Source: Stenopsyche tienmushanensis
Lineage: Eukaryota > Arthropoda > Insecta > Trichoptera > Stenopsychidae
Assembly (NCBI GenBank): GCA_008973525.1
Contig: WACJ01000550.1
Location: 1,674,001 to 1,738,000 of the forward strand
Direction of reading: 5' to 3'
Length of the DNA stretch: 64,000 nt
Positions 13,235-22,595 of the stretch are shown here, piece after piece. The notes beneath the pieces were generated by a model that had not been told where the DNA came from, did not search any database, and saw nothing but the letters and a program-made list of their open reading frames with translations. The stretch's first letter is position 1, and the number at the start of each line of letters is the position of its first letter. The position numbers and the translations under genes are program-made.

Positions 13235-13812
13235 TCAGTTCAGTCCAAAAGTTCGAGCGCATTTTTGGGAAATTTTTAAATAGTGTAGTTTTTCGTTTGG
13301 CGAATCTGCCAGATCTGCAACGATTAAAATTAATAGCGTACATGGTGAACATACTGTCAAAGTAAAAACTACCCAGAAGTGATTTAAAAACTTTAAAGTT
13401 AGAGAAAGCAACTTTTATGATGAACCCCTTTCAGGACTTCCCGCTAATTTTGATATCGACATTCTTAACAATGCTGCAAAAAATTAGTGAATTTAATTGG
13501 AAGCTTTTGCCGCATCCTGATTATTTCCCAGATATTACCCTAAGTGATTTTTACTTATTTCATGCCTTACAATATTTTTTTACTAGGGAAAAAGCTAAAT
13601 TCTATACAGGATGTACAAAATAGACTTTCAAGTTTTTTGGACTCAAAATCAGTATCTTTCTACGGCAATGGAATTAAAAAGCTACCTGTAAGATGGCAAA
13701 AAATTGTAGATAATGGAGGAAAATATATCATTGATTAAAATTTTAAATTGTGTTTCATTTAAACTATTTAAAAATCTCCCAAAAATGCGCACGAACTTTT
13801 GGACTGACTTGA
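13235..13812 (+). mobile_element. Mariner family 1, internally deleted copy
   Basis: A 578-bp element flanked by TA on both sides. Ends are inverted repeats of about 40 bp: TCAG-TCAGTCCAAAAGTTC, then GCGCATTTTTGGGA. The interior keeps only the 3' third of a mariner transposase. The residues HPDYFPDITLSDFYLF correspond to the family HPPYSPD-APSDYHLF box holding the third catalytic aspartate, here with SD preserved. After an in-frame stop and a frame change, GIKKLPVRWQKIVDNGGKYI matches the C-terminal end of mariner proteins. The helix-turn-helix and the first two catalytic residues are deleted. Non-autonomous and dead. Confidence 0.9.
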
Positions 13813-15164
13813 TAATAAACCATTTTGATTTAATTTAAATTCAAATAATATTTATCCCTGAAATGTTAATCATTGATACTGATGAAAAAATAAATATATT
13901 TGACTGCACTCATATGATACCAAAATAAATTTCATGTTAGTCAAATCGACTAACATTGTTTTTTGTTATTTTATTTAAAAATACGTATAATGAAAGGAAG
14001 GTGTCTTTAAAGATAAAATGTGATGTTTATATTAAATTAAATTAAATTTTATTCTCATTGGACCGTATTATCTTCTTAAGGTATTTAATTTCTTTGTTCG
14101 CATAACACGTTACCCGTTTTGAGGGACGCTGACGTATTAAATACACACATACAGAGAGCAAAAAGTGGAGAGCACGCAATAGACTATTCATATCGGAGCT
14201 TTGAATTAATTATTTATAAAGCAATTATTGAGTGAAGCAAATTTAGTTTAGCTCTGCGTAAACAATGAGAAGCTATGTTCCTTACGCGGAGCAATATATT
14301 AAATATTGAATGCTAAATCTAATACGAAACACATATATCACTTTTCGTTATAATCGCTCAGGCTTTCCGCAATGTGATATTGAAATTCTCGGTAAATAAT
14401 TAGTAAAGTGAAACCCGCTATGGCGTGAATCCAGTGACAAACCAGAAATGTCGGCACTAATTGAATGTTAATAAAATTGTTATCCCTGATTAGACAGATC
14501 CTGATTCTGAGGCTCGCATTCGAGCAGAGCCTCTGCAAATTTAGTTGCTGGCATACTTTTAATGGTGGTCTTAAAACTTTTGGGAGGGCACGAATGCTCC
14601 CTGTTGACTAACAAAGAGCTGATTTTAAAACGCGTCATAGTATTTTATGAGCAAAGTGCATCGATGTGCACGCCTGAGCTTTTATCTACACGTCATTCGC
14701 TTTGAGCATTATTCCACCGTGGCTATACTCGGTGGGTCAATTCATTGGATTACATCCACACCATGTGCCAATAACGTTCAATTTTCACTCATTTACACCT
14801 CAATAGCTCCGCAGAATGGGCACCATCATAAAACACACAATACTTGATCCTTACAAAAGCCGTAAAACTTATATGACTTTCAATTTCACCCTTGCCATAA
14901 ATATTTAGCCAAACTCTCTTTCCGTCCTGGCAATAGAAAATAATAAAAATGTTTGATCAACCTTTCGAGGTGGTATACGCAAGGTGCACGTTTTATTATA
15001 CAATGTAAAGAGTATACATCTCTCGTAAAGTTTCAACTATAATAATAAAAGAGCGTATGGGTCTGTGTTTCTGTCATCCGAGTTTACAGTATGGTGACCA
15101 AACTTTGTATGTAAGCCAGAAAATTACTCCAAGTGCCCCACTAAAAACTGCAATGCTCAGTGAC
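13813..15164. other. No gene seen
   Basis: AT-rich with short frames only; no motif or repeat recognised. Confidence 0.4.
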
Positions 15165-15378
15165 TAGGGAATCCAATCCCGAGCCAAAATTTCGATCCCG
15201 GGATTTCGGGATTTCATTAGACAATCCCGGGACCAGTCCCGGGATCCCGGGATTGGGATTTTCAATATTTTAAGAAATTACATTGATAAATTTGATCAAA
15301 AATCCATTTGTTCAATATAAAAAATCACTTGAAGGCCATATAAAAATACAATTCAAAAATAGATAAATAGTAAAGAAT

Positions 15379-15621
15379 TCAAATATTATTTTGAAAAAAC
15401 GCTCGAGGTAACATTAAAACATTGAGTGTTTCGTCATTTAGTCTGGATCTGATTTTGGAAGTCAAGCAACTTGCTGCTGAAAATGCACGCTCAGCCTCCA
15501 CACTCCTTGGAGGTATCGTCATCAGATATTTAAATGCTAGTTCGAGTTGATGACCGCGTGAGCCCCTATTTTCGTATAACACCATCAATGTGACTGATAA
15601 AATTCCTTTTTGCTGAGACAC
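15379..15621 (-). pseudogene. hAT transposase C-terminal dimerisation domain
   Basis: An 80-codon minus-strand frame contains ELAFKYLMTIPPRSVEAERA followed by FSAASCLTSKIRSRL and NVLMLPRAF. This is the hATC dimerisation domain: the P-(T/S)S-x-x-(S/A)ERxFS core, then a lysine/arginine-rich helix and an (L)xFL-like end. In functional hAT transposases this domain lies at the extreme C-terminus and mediates oligomerisation. The upstream RNase-H-like fold with its DDE residues and the BED zinc finger are absent, so this is a fragment. Homologous frames occur at 42046-42173 and 55010-55219, confirming a family. Confidence 0.88.
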
Positions 15622-15769
15622 GGACTAAAACTCGCAAAATTCCCGATTTCCCGACAAATTATTTATTTCCGTCGCTGCAGATGAATAGCCCATTATATTA
15701 AAATGGGCTGAAAAAATAAAAAGGAAAAGATTTACCATTTTACCAACAAAACGCTGTCTATTTCAATGT

Positions 15770-15994
15770 TTATAAATGTATAAACATATTTCCTTGTCTA
15801 ACTTCAGCCCCCGCGCGGTTGGTATTTGATAGTGGTCCCAGTTTTAGAGCCGATATGTTTGGGTTGAATATGATAATCGCTGCCCCTGGTTGTTCGCCTT
15901 CAAAAATTACTTTCGATCTCCTTCCCAGGCCCGGGATGGTGCCGTGTAGGAAAAACGGTTCCTGGACGAGAACGAGAGACTGAACGTTCCTGGA
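15770..15994 (-). pseudogene. LINE AP-like endonuclease fragment (R1/LOA-like)
   Basis: An uninterrupted 74-codon minus-strand frame ends at a stop at 15770. It reads NVQSLVLVQEPF, then IPGLGRRSKVIFEGE, then AAIIIFNPNISALKLGPLSN. This order is that of the N-terminal apurinic-type endonuclease domain of R1/LOA/Jockey-group LINE ORF2, where the QEP glutamate is a metal-binding catalytic residue and the AAI(I/V)xNP strand follows. The remaining endonuclease, reverse transcriptase and tail are missing. It sits inside the hAT-A copy in place of part of that element. This is opposite to the 5' truncation normal for LINEs, so recombination or a later deletion is likely. Confidence 0.75.
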
Positions 15995-16329
15995 GGAAAA
16001 GGTTACTATAACAATTTGAAAAACATATATGTACGCGATATATATGTATACATAGATTAGACAGTTACTGCCCCTAGGCGTCGCCTAATTTCGCCAATTA
16101 TTAATTACGCCACTGTTTCCAAGCGTCCAGATTTTGTCGGGAATGTCTCGATTTAGTAGCCTTCATCGTGTTGGTGAGGCGTACGATTTCTGTTAGATAA
16201 AAATTTCAATCCCAAAATTTTCGGGATTACGTTTTCTAATCTCGGGATTCTTAAGTACCTAAAATTGTCCAGGATCCCAGGATCCTGGGATTGAAAAACG
16301 TAATCCCGAAAATCGGGATTGAGATTAGA

Positions 16330-16661
16330 TGTTGAAGCTGTGATGTTGCTGGACGAATGTATGGGAATAGACGGGCGACGAATGGAAAGACTCTCTTCGC
16401 TAAATAACTATTGATTCCACACGAGATGGAGAGAGAGAGAGAGAGATCTGGCTGGAGGAGGAACAACCTTCCGCGGCCAAAGCTAACCGACGACTCTCCC
16501 GACTCCCGCTTCCTGCGCGTCACTACCTAACCGGCAACAATGCACGCGCAAGAAGCGATCGGTCGGTAAGCAGGTGCAATGTCTCCACAGGGCCACAATT
16601 GATGACGCTGTTAAAATAACACACTTAAATATATAAAATTACACTCTTCCTCCCTTAACTT
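16330..16661 (-). mobile_element. 3' LTR with adjoining polypurine tract
   Basis: Read on the minus strand, a purine run (AAGTTAAGGGAGGAAGAG, 16661-16644) is followed at once by TGTAATTTTA and, 314 bp later, ends in CTTCAACA. TG...CA ends with a TGT/ACA inverted terminus directly behind a polypurine tract are the layout of the 3' LTR of an LTR retrotransposon. The LTR is more GC-rich than its surroundings and holds a short GA microsatellite (16425-16446). No second LTR, primer-binding site or pol domain was recognised; sequence beyond 16661 soon gives way to a LINE tail. The superfamily is undetermined. Confidence 0.6.
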
Positions 16662-16855
16662 CGACCATCCTCGGTCGAACGTATTTATATAAAACAGATT
16701 TCCAAAAAATAGTAAAGGTTTCATAGTTGTCCCTCTCTCTCAAAATAAATTCAAATAGTTTGTAATACAATAACATAATGTATACCAGATGTCCAAATAT
16801 TATAGTATAATAATAACGACTGAGTCATGTACTGCGTGGAAATAAATATCATTTT
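16662..16855. other. Possible LTR-element interior remnant
   Basis: This lies between the polypurine tract and a LINE tail. No protein similarity was recognised on either strand. Confidence 0.3.
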
Positions 16856-17060
16856 CTTCGATTGATACTGGAGAGCAAGGTAGAGGGAAGACAAGGAGTC
16901 GGTAGAAAGCAAATAAGCTGGCTGCGCAACATTAGAGAGTGGACCGGAATAAGAAGAGTGGAGGAACTATTCCGAGCAGCGCAGGACAGAGAGGTCTTCG
17001 CCAGAGTGATCGCCAACGTCGGGGGGACCTGACACGGCACAGAAAGAAAAAGAAGAATAA
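16856..17060 (+). pseudogene. Non-LTR retrotransposon 3' terminus
   Basis: A 58-codon frame ends at 17032. It reads GRKQISWLRNIREWTGIRR, then EELFRAAQDREVFARVIANV, then GGT and stop. This matches the extreme C-terminus common to many insect LINE ORF2 proteins (SWL-N-R-W, A...R, MIANL-GDGT). The stop is followed by a CACGGCACAGAAAGAAAAAG purine-rich tail, the usual 3' end of these elements. The copy is a strongly 5'-truncated insertion in the plus orientation. Only the C-terminal region is retained, so clade assignment is uncertain. Confidence 0.8.
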
Positions 17061-17089
17061 CAACATTTTTTACCTTACTTACATAATTC

Positions 17090-19157
17090 AATCATAAAAG
17101 TACAATTCAGTTTATATATTTATTTCAAAATAAGTACCGTTAGGTAAACGCCATTGTCGCTGCCGTCACGTGTCGCTATATTTTAATTACACGAAATTTT
17201 CTGGACAATCTTTCCGTACTTGCGCGAAACTATAAGTTCCGGCTACCAACCCTACATCACCGACTTTCATGGAATTCTCACACGTTGAGAACCCAGCCTG
17301 CGCCTGGTGCTCACACAAAGCATCGTGTCCATAATAATATCTAATACACAACAATTTCGTGCACCACGGTTCTCCGATGATCTTAATTTTCACGTACAAA
17401 CAGGACAAATTAAAAAATTACGACTTTCTAAAAACAATAACGACATGATATACTACGTGGAAGCGACTACTCAAAAAATACAAAACGAAAGCGGCGGCAA
17501 AAGCATAAATTTTAGATTTAATTATTTATGATTTTTTTTTTAAATAAGGACTTTTTTGGATTATTGCACTCACTTGATTGCTCATTTTTTTTCAACTGTA
17601 TTTTATTTTTCAAATTTATTTCTTATTGTTAAACTTTTTTTGTTTACGTCCAAAATCACTTATATCCGACGCTAGCGCTCCCGCGCAGCAGTTTCCTGTA
17701 ACGCTCATCGACCAAGAATTGGCGCCTCCTATGGCAGCTCAACTTCTCCACGTGGTCGACGGTGCGCATGGCCTTTTAATGGCCATGGGTGTGCAACCTA
17801 ACCTAACCTAACCTCAACGCCTCACGTTGCCGGCGCGCGTCTTTTTCGTCGCGTTCCATTCAAAACCCTCCAAAAACGTTACAATAATGTAACGTTTAGG
17901 GCGAAGGCGCTCTCAGGGCAGAGTCCCCGAGCAGCTCCCCGCCTCCGCGTGCTCGTCGGGATGGCCGCACTTACACTGGTGTCAGAATCGACAGGTTGTA
18001 AACGCTGAGGGTTTTGAATGGAAGGCGAAGAAAAAGACGCGCGCCGGCAACGTGAGGCGTTGAGGTTAGGATGGCGGAGAATCCATCGGCATTCAGCCTC
18101 GAAGCGACGATGTAGATAGTGCGTCGGCATCATCGAGCTCAACGCACGCGACACACAGTATACGAAAATATTTGGAGGGTCGAAGATCTGCCGGCCTCCA
18201 ACCGAAAGGCCATACGCACCGTCGACCACGTGGAGAAGTTGAGCTGCCATAGAAGGCGCAAATTCCTGGGCGATGATGCGTCACAGAAAACTGCTGCGCG
18301 GGAGCGCTGGCGTCGAATATAAGTGATTTTGGACGCAAACAAAAAAAGTGTAACAATAAGAAATAAATTTGAAAAATAAAATAAAGTTGAAAAAAAAATG
18401 AGCAATCAAGTAAATGACATAACCCGAAAAAGTCCTTATTTAAAAAAATAGAAACATAAATAATTTAATCTAAACTTTATGCTTTTGTCGCCGCTTTCGT
18501 TTTGTATTTTTTGAGTAGTCACTTCTACGTAGTATATCATGTCGTTATTATTTTGTGGAAGTCGTAATTTTTAAATTTGTCCTATTTTGTATATGAAAAT
18601 TAAGATCATCGGAGAACCGTGGTGCACGAAATTGTTGTGTATTAGATGTTATTAATATAGACACGATGTTTTGTGTGAGCACCAGGCGCTGGTGTGCCGG
18701 TGATGCCACCAGGCTGGTAGTATGTCGTGAGATACTTAGTGTGAGCCGCGATGCTCTTGGTGAGCACCAGACGCTGGCGAGCTGGAAATCTCGCCAGGAT
18801 GGTAGTAGATCGCGTGCAGAGCGGATTGGACCACGATGGTGGGGCTGATTGCTGCCGTCACAATCCTCGGAGAGGCGCAGGCTGAGTTCTCAAAGTGTGA
18901 GAATTCCATGAAAGTCGGTGATGTAGGTTCGGTGTCCGGAACTTATAATTTCGCGCAGGTACGGAAATCTAGGGAAGATAGTCCGGAAAATTTCATGCAC
19001 CGAGGGCCATCCGTATAAGTGTTTATGTATTTATTGTTAATATTGTTGATTGAACGTGTAATTAAAATATAGCGACACGTGACGGCAGCGACAATGGCAT
19101 TTGTCTAACGGTACTTATTTTGAAATAAATATATAAACTCAATCGTACTTTTATGGT
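17090..19157. repeat. Large inverted repeat 1 (arms 0.8 and 1.15 kb)
   Basis: Left arm about 17090-17880 and right arm about 18005-19157 are the same sequence in opposite orientation, around a spacer of about 125 bp. Outermost pairing is CATAAAAGTAC against GTACTTTTATG. The right arm has about 190 bp (near 18690-18875) and about 130 bp (near 18065-18200) absent from the left. In the right-arm direction the inner part has LINE-like features: FEWKAKKKTRAG near 18010, and WAMMRHR...ERWRRI-like residues in mixed frames ending near 18320, as in the basic C-termini of some LINEs. A second shared peptide (CENSMKVGDVG, then GTY-FAQVRK) occurs near the outer ends. No flanking target duplication was found. 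Confidence 0.8.
17795..17814. repeat. Four AACCT units (TTAGG-type telomere motif)
   Basis: Twenty bases of perfect AACCT repeat lie in the left arm of inverted repeat 1. The corresponding place in the right arm has only one such unit, so the run was gained or lost after the arms formed. (TTAGG)n is the ancestral insect telomere repeat, but four units may be chance or microsatellite slippage. Confidence 0.6.
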
Positions 19158-19536
19158 TTGGACGATTTGTTACACTGTTTAAGAAGACGTACCTGGCCAT
19201 TTGAATTTTTCACGATTCGCTAAAATCTTACCAATTACTATAAGCTATGATTTAGCAAATCGGTCCACAGCTTCACCTGTAGTTCGACAAATTAATGTCC
19301 TGCAGCGACTTCCAATCCTATTATCCTTGCTGACGATGGTGATCCAGGTTCAGGTGGTTTATTACGCTTTTACAGAGCTATGAAAAAAAAATGAAAAATA
19401 ATAAATATATGACCTACATTGATATCGCGAATAATTGTCACCTTCAACATAAGCAAGTTGGGCCCGGATGGACAAAAGTCGCCCTGATATCGCTAAATTC
19501 TACATCGCAAAATAGACATGAATTTGATTTACCAAT
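19158..19536. other. Linker between the two large inverted repeats
   Basis: It contains LADDGDPGSGGLLRFYRAM in one plus-strand frame (about 19327-19383). The centre of the next inverted repeat (near 20280-20335, minus strand) carries a related GATGGTGATCCAGG stretch, so the linker probably belongs to the same decayed element. Confidence 0.4.
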
Positions 19537-21238
19537 CTGCAATCGTATTGATGCTGCACAAGATCTGAGTAGTCGATGATGATGCATCAACGTGAAATAA
19601 AACCGTCACAAGATTGCAGCGAATCTTGTGTATTATTAGCGAATAAAATGGGTTGACTACGAAAAAAATTCTACACTATTTTAACGGCCCTAAATCTTAT
19701 ATTTTTAAATTGACATTAAATACCTTCAATCCACTATGAATCGTTACTCTGATACGTGTTCTAGAATATTCAATGTTAATATTCATTATTAAAAGTATTT
19801 ATAAAATGCCCGATCGACCAGAGTTTGAATCACCTGAACATCGCATCAAAAAGTATTTCAACACACTAAAAATCTATAAAGACTCGCCTGATTTTGTTGC
19901 TGAATGACGACTAGGAGACATTCAGGAGCCGTCATGTACTTATATGCATATCACTTGGAGGAAGAAGTATCACTTTATAAACGCACATGCAATTTTCACC
20001 ACGCGACAATAAAATATATCGACCGGTTAACCTAAGTATCGAATGGCAACTGATCGGCGTTGGTCTAAAACGCGACGCTTTAACGAGACGGAAAAATTTA
20101 AGCGCATTTATGATCAATTATTAAGCCTTATTAACAAATGATAAATTGAGCTGCTATGATAATCTTTCATATAAAAAAAATCTCATGTTATTTTTATAGT
20201 TTTTAGGCATGCTTATTCATTGTCAAGAAATTTAGCAAAATATTTTATAAAAATATTATTCTTCAATTTTTTCCCACGGCCTTGTCATGCGTGATGAACC
20301 ACATTATCCTGGATCACCATCGGCGGGGAGCTCAGAAGGATTAGGAGCAACTTTCGGGCATTATTTTTTCGATCCACAAGGAAAGCCGTTGGCCAATTTT
20401 TGATACGATACAGATTCTTAAAAAATAAATGTTATTAGTTTAAGTTGCATATCGACAAGTGCGTATCATTTTCAATTTTCAAAAACTTTTCCCAAAGAAA
20501 AAGCTTGCGTTTGAATACCTGATTTTAGTGATAAAATACTGAGATTTTTTTAATGTGAAAGTTTATCATAGCAGCTCAATTTATCATTGGTTAATAAGGC
20601 TTAATAATTGATTATAAATGCGCTTAAATTTTTCCGTCGCGTTAAGGCGTCGCGTTTTAGACCAACACCGATCAGTTGTCATTCGATACTTAGGTTAACC
20701 GGTCGATACATTTTATTGTCGCGTGGTGAAAATTATATGTGCGTTTATAAAGTGATACTTCTTCTTTTGGAGGAAGTATCAAGAATTTTGCGTATCACTT
20801 GGGTGATACGCAAAATCCATGACAGCTATGATAAAATACATGACAGCTCCAGAATGTCTCCTAATCGTTATTCAGCAACAAAATCAGGCGAGTCTTTATA
20901 GATTTTAAGTGTGTTGAAATACTTTTCGATGCGATGTTCAGGTGATTCAAACTCTGGTTGATCAGGCATTTTATAAATACTTTTAATAATGAATATTCAC
21001 ATTGAATAGTCTAGAACACATATCAGAGTAACGATTCGTAGTGGATTGAATGTACCTAATGTCAATTTAAAAATATAAGATTTAGGGGCGTTAAAATAGT
21101 GCAGAATTTTTTTCGTAGTCAACCCATTTTATTCGCTAATAACACACAAGATTCGCTGCAATCTTGTGATGGTTTTATTTCATGTTGATGTATCATCATC
21201 GACTAATCAGATCTTGTGCAGCATCAATACGATTGCAG
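19537..21238. repeat. Large inverted repeat 2 (about 660-bp arms)
   Basis: Left arm 19537-20190 is complementary, with few differences, to right arm 20545-21238; about 355 bp lie between them. Outer ends pair as CTGCAATCGTATTGATGC. Each arm has a 33-codon frame starting MPD-PEFESPEHRI and ending PDFVAE-stop (plus strand near 19806 in the left arm, minus strand near 20968 in the right). Both also carry an 60-97 codon frame starting MIINALKFFR in the opposite sense. I recognise neither. The right arm has two extra short hairpins near 20756-20816. No terminal target duplication was seen; a foldback element or a palindromic duplication are both possible. Confidence 0.85.
20785..20816. repeat. Perfect 14-bp stem hairpin
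   Basis: ATTTTGCGTATCAC, loop TTGG, then the exact complement. It lies in the right arm of inverted repeat 2 and is absent from the left arm. A weaker hairpin (GATACTTC...GAAGTATC) adjoins it at 20756-20782. Confidence 0.8.
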
Positions 21239-21833
21239 CAACACTCTTACTTTTAAACTTGGTCGTAATTTCGTTTTTTTTTGTCGAAAAAACCCTCTCA
21301 GTTGTCGTTGAGTTTGGTTGTATCGATAATGGAGAATCGTTAAGAATATCTAAAATATCACACCTTTTTTTGTCGTAATCGAAATCTGCGTTAAGTTTTT
21401 CAATAAACCTTATATGAGCCCATGATTAAGTGTCTAAGTCATGTTTTCTTCGTTTTGAGATATTTAAAGGTTTGCGTTTCAATGTTTTAAAAAGTATTTC
21501 TACATTAAACCATACAGAGTTTCAGAACTTTTGTAGTCTACTGGGTGTAAAATTTATTTTGGCATATAAATTTTTCATACAGCTTATAAGAAAAGCATAT
21601 TGTTTAGGTTCAAATAACAAAGACGGTTTTCAAAATTAGCAAAATGCATTATGCTAATTGTGATGAAAGTGGTCTAAGTCAATTTTCATGCGTTTTACGA
21701 AATTTAAAGCATTGTTTAATACAAGAAAAAAGTGTTTTTGAAAATAACTATTTATTAATTAATGGTTACAATCTGTCATGTCTGCATATTTTTTTTGGTT
21801 ATTGTTCTACTGGTGAAGTATAAAGGAAAAACG
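21239..21833. other. AT-rich sequence downstream of the orphan gene remnant
   Basis: It probably forms the 3' part of the decayed element that encoded the protein at 21834-22463 (minus). Minus-strand frames are broken by many stops and none is recognised. Confidence 0.35.
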
Positions 21834-22463
21834 TTAATTTTTTTTGTAAATCTTTGGCCTTTCTGTTTTAGGTGCAAGGTCTAAAATATGGAAGTTTGCG
21901 CCATCATCTAATGAAGTTTTATATAGCATCTTGTATGGTTCATTTTTCAAAAATCGCATCCACTGAATTTTTAGCCAAGAGACGGATTCACCGGCGATAT
22001 TTTTGGCTCTTCTTGTGATTGATTCTTCTAACGATTTTGATGAAAAAAAATCCATCTGCGACATTTTTTCTACAGAAAATGGAATTCTTTTACGACACAG
22101 TTGCATTAATTCGTAATAGTGCTCAGGGAAGTATAAATTATTAGTATTTCTTATTTTCATTTCTATCAAACCAAAATCACGATCATTTGGCTCCTGATAT
22201 TAATTAATATCCTTTCCTGATATTAAAAAATTGTGATCAATTATTTCAATATTATTATTAGAAGATTGAACTATTTTCAGCCATTTTAGTGCCATTTTGA
22301 TGTTACGATTTTGGCCCGTACAAGAATCACTGTTTGCTATTGCATATTTTTGAATTGTTATTTTTTCACAATGCTTCAAAATACATGAAGCAACTTTCTG
22401 TGAACCTCTTGATGCTGTAATTTTATCTCATACGTACATTTTATCTGTATCATTATGGAAATT
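21834..22463 (-). pseudogene. Orphan transposon-like protein (SD-C-GQNRN motif)
   Basis: One minus-strand frame runs through the whole interval with two in-frame stops. In order it shows ASRGSQKVASCILKHC, then ANSDSCTGQNRNIKMALKWL, then IEIIDHNFLISG, PNDRDFGLIE, LYFPEHYYELMQLCRK and ESVSWLKIQWMRF near the end. From memory this order recurs in uncharacterised proteins of insect and other animal genomes. The S-D-x-C-x-G-Q-N segment with a later D-R-D-F could be acidic residues of an RNase-H-like nuclease, but this is inference. The C-terminal quarter is unclear and the N-terminus is cut by the hAT derivative at 22472. Function unknown; a transposase is the likeliest role. Confidence 0.65.
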
Positions 22464-22471
22464 ATGGTTAC

Positions 22472-22595
22472 TAGGGAATCCAATCCCGAGCCAAAATTTC
22501 AATCCCGGGATTTTCGGGATTACGTTTTCTAATCCCGGGATTCTCAAGTACCTAAAACTGTCCGGGATCCCGGAATCCCGGGATTGGATTCCCTA
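22472..22595 (-). mobile_element. Minimal 124-bp hAT-A derivative
   Basis: It begins TAGGGAATCCAATCCCGAGC and ends CGGGATTGGATTCCCTA, the two termini of the hAT-A family brought together with about 60 bp of each end. Five or more AATCCCGGGATT-like palindromes fill it. This makes it a MITE-like form with only the cis-acting ends. An 8-bp target duplication is not evident (ATGGTTAC on one side, GTCAGGAC on the other). It interrupts or abuts the orphan protein remnant. Confidence 0.85.

Larger units (their letters stand above)
15165..16329 (-). mobile_element. hAT-A copy with transposase C-terminus, rearranged
   Basis: The left end TAGGGAATCCAATCCCGAGC and subterminal ATCCCGGGAT repeats are intact. 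Then follow the hAT dimerisation-domain remnant (15379-15621, minus) and the right subterminal region (about 16050-16290). Two disturbances are visible. About 130 bp of the consensus between the GATGAATA and AAAGGTTA segments is replaced by roughly 300 bp carrying a LINE endonuclease piece. The right terminus does not reach its TAGGG end but runs into an inverted piece of the same subterminal sequence (about 16293-16325). No target duplication could be found. Confidence 0.85.

Noticed and set aside
17879..18405. Several overlapping long frames in the GC-rich palindrome arms
   Set aside because: They are different-frame shadows in an inverted repeat. The only family-like residues are the basic LINE-like ones in the other orientation.
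19806..19905. PEFESPEHRIKKYF as a fragment of a calcium-uptake (MICU-like) protein
   Set aside because: The similarity is a handful of residues, without EF-hands, and the frame stops after 33 codons in both arms.
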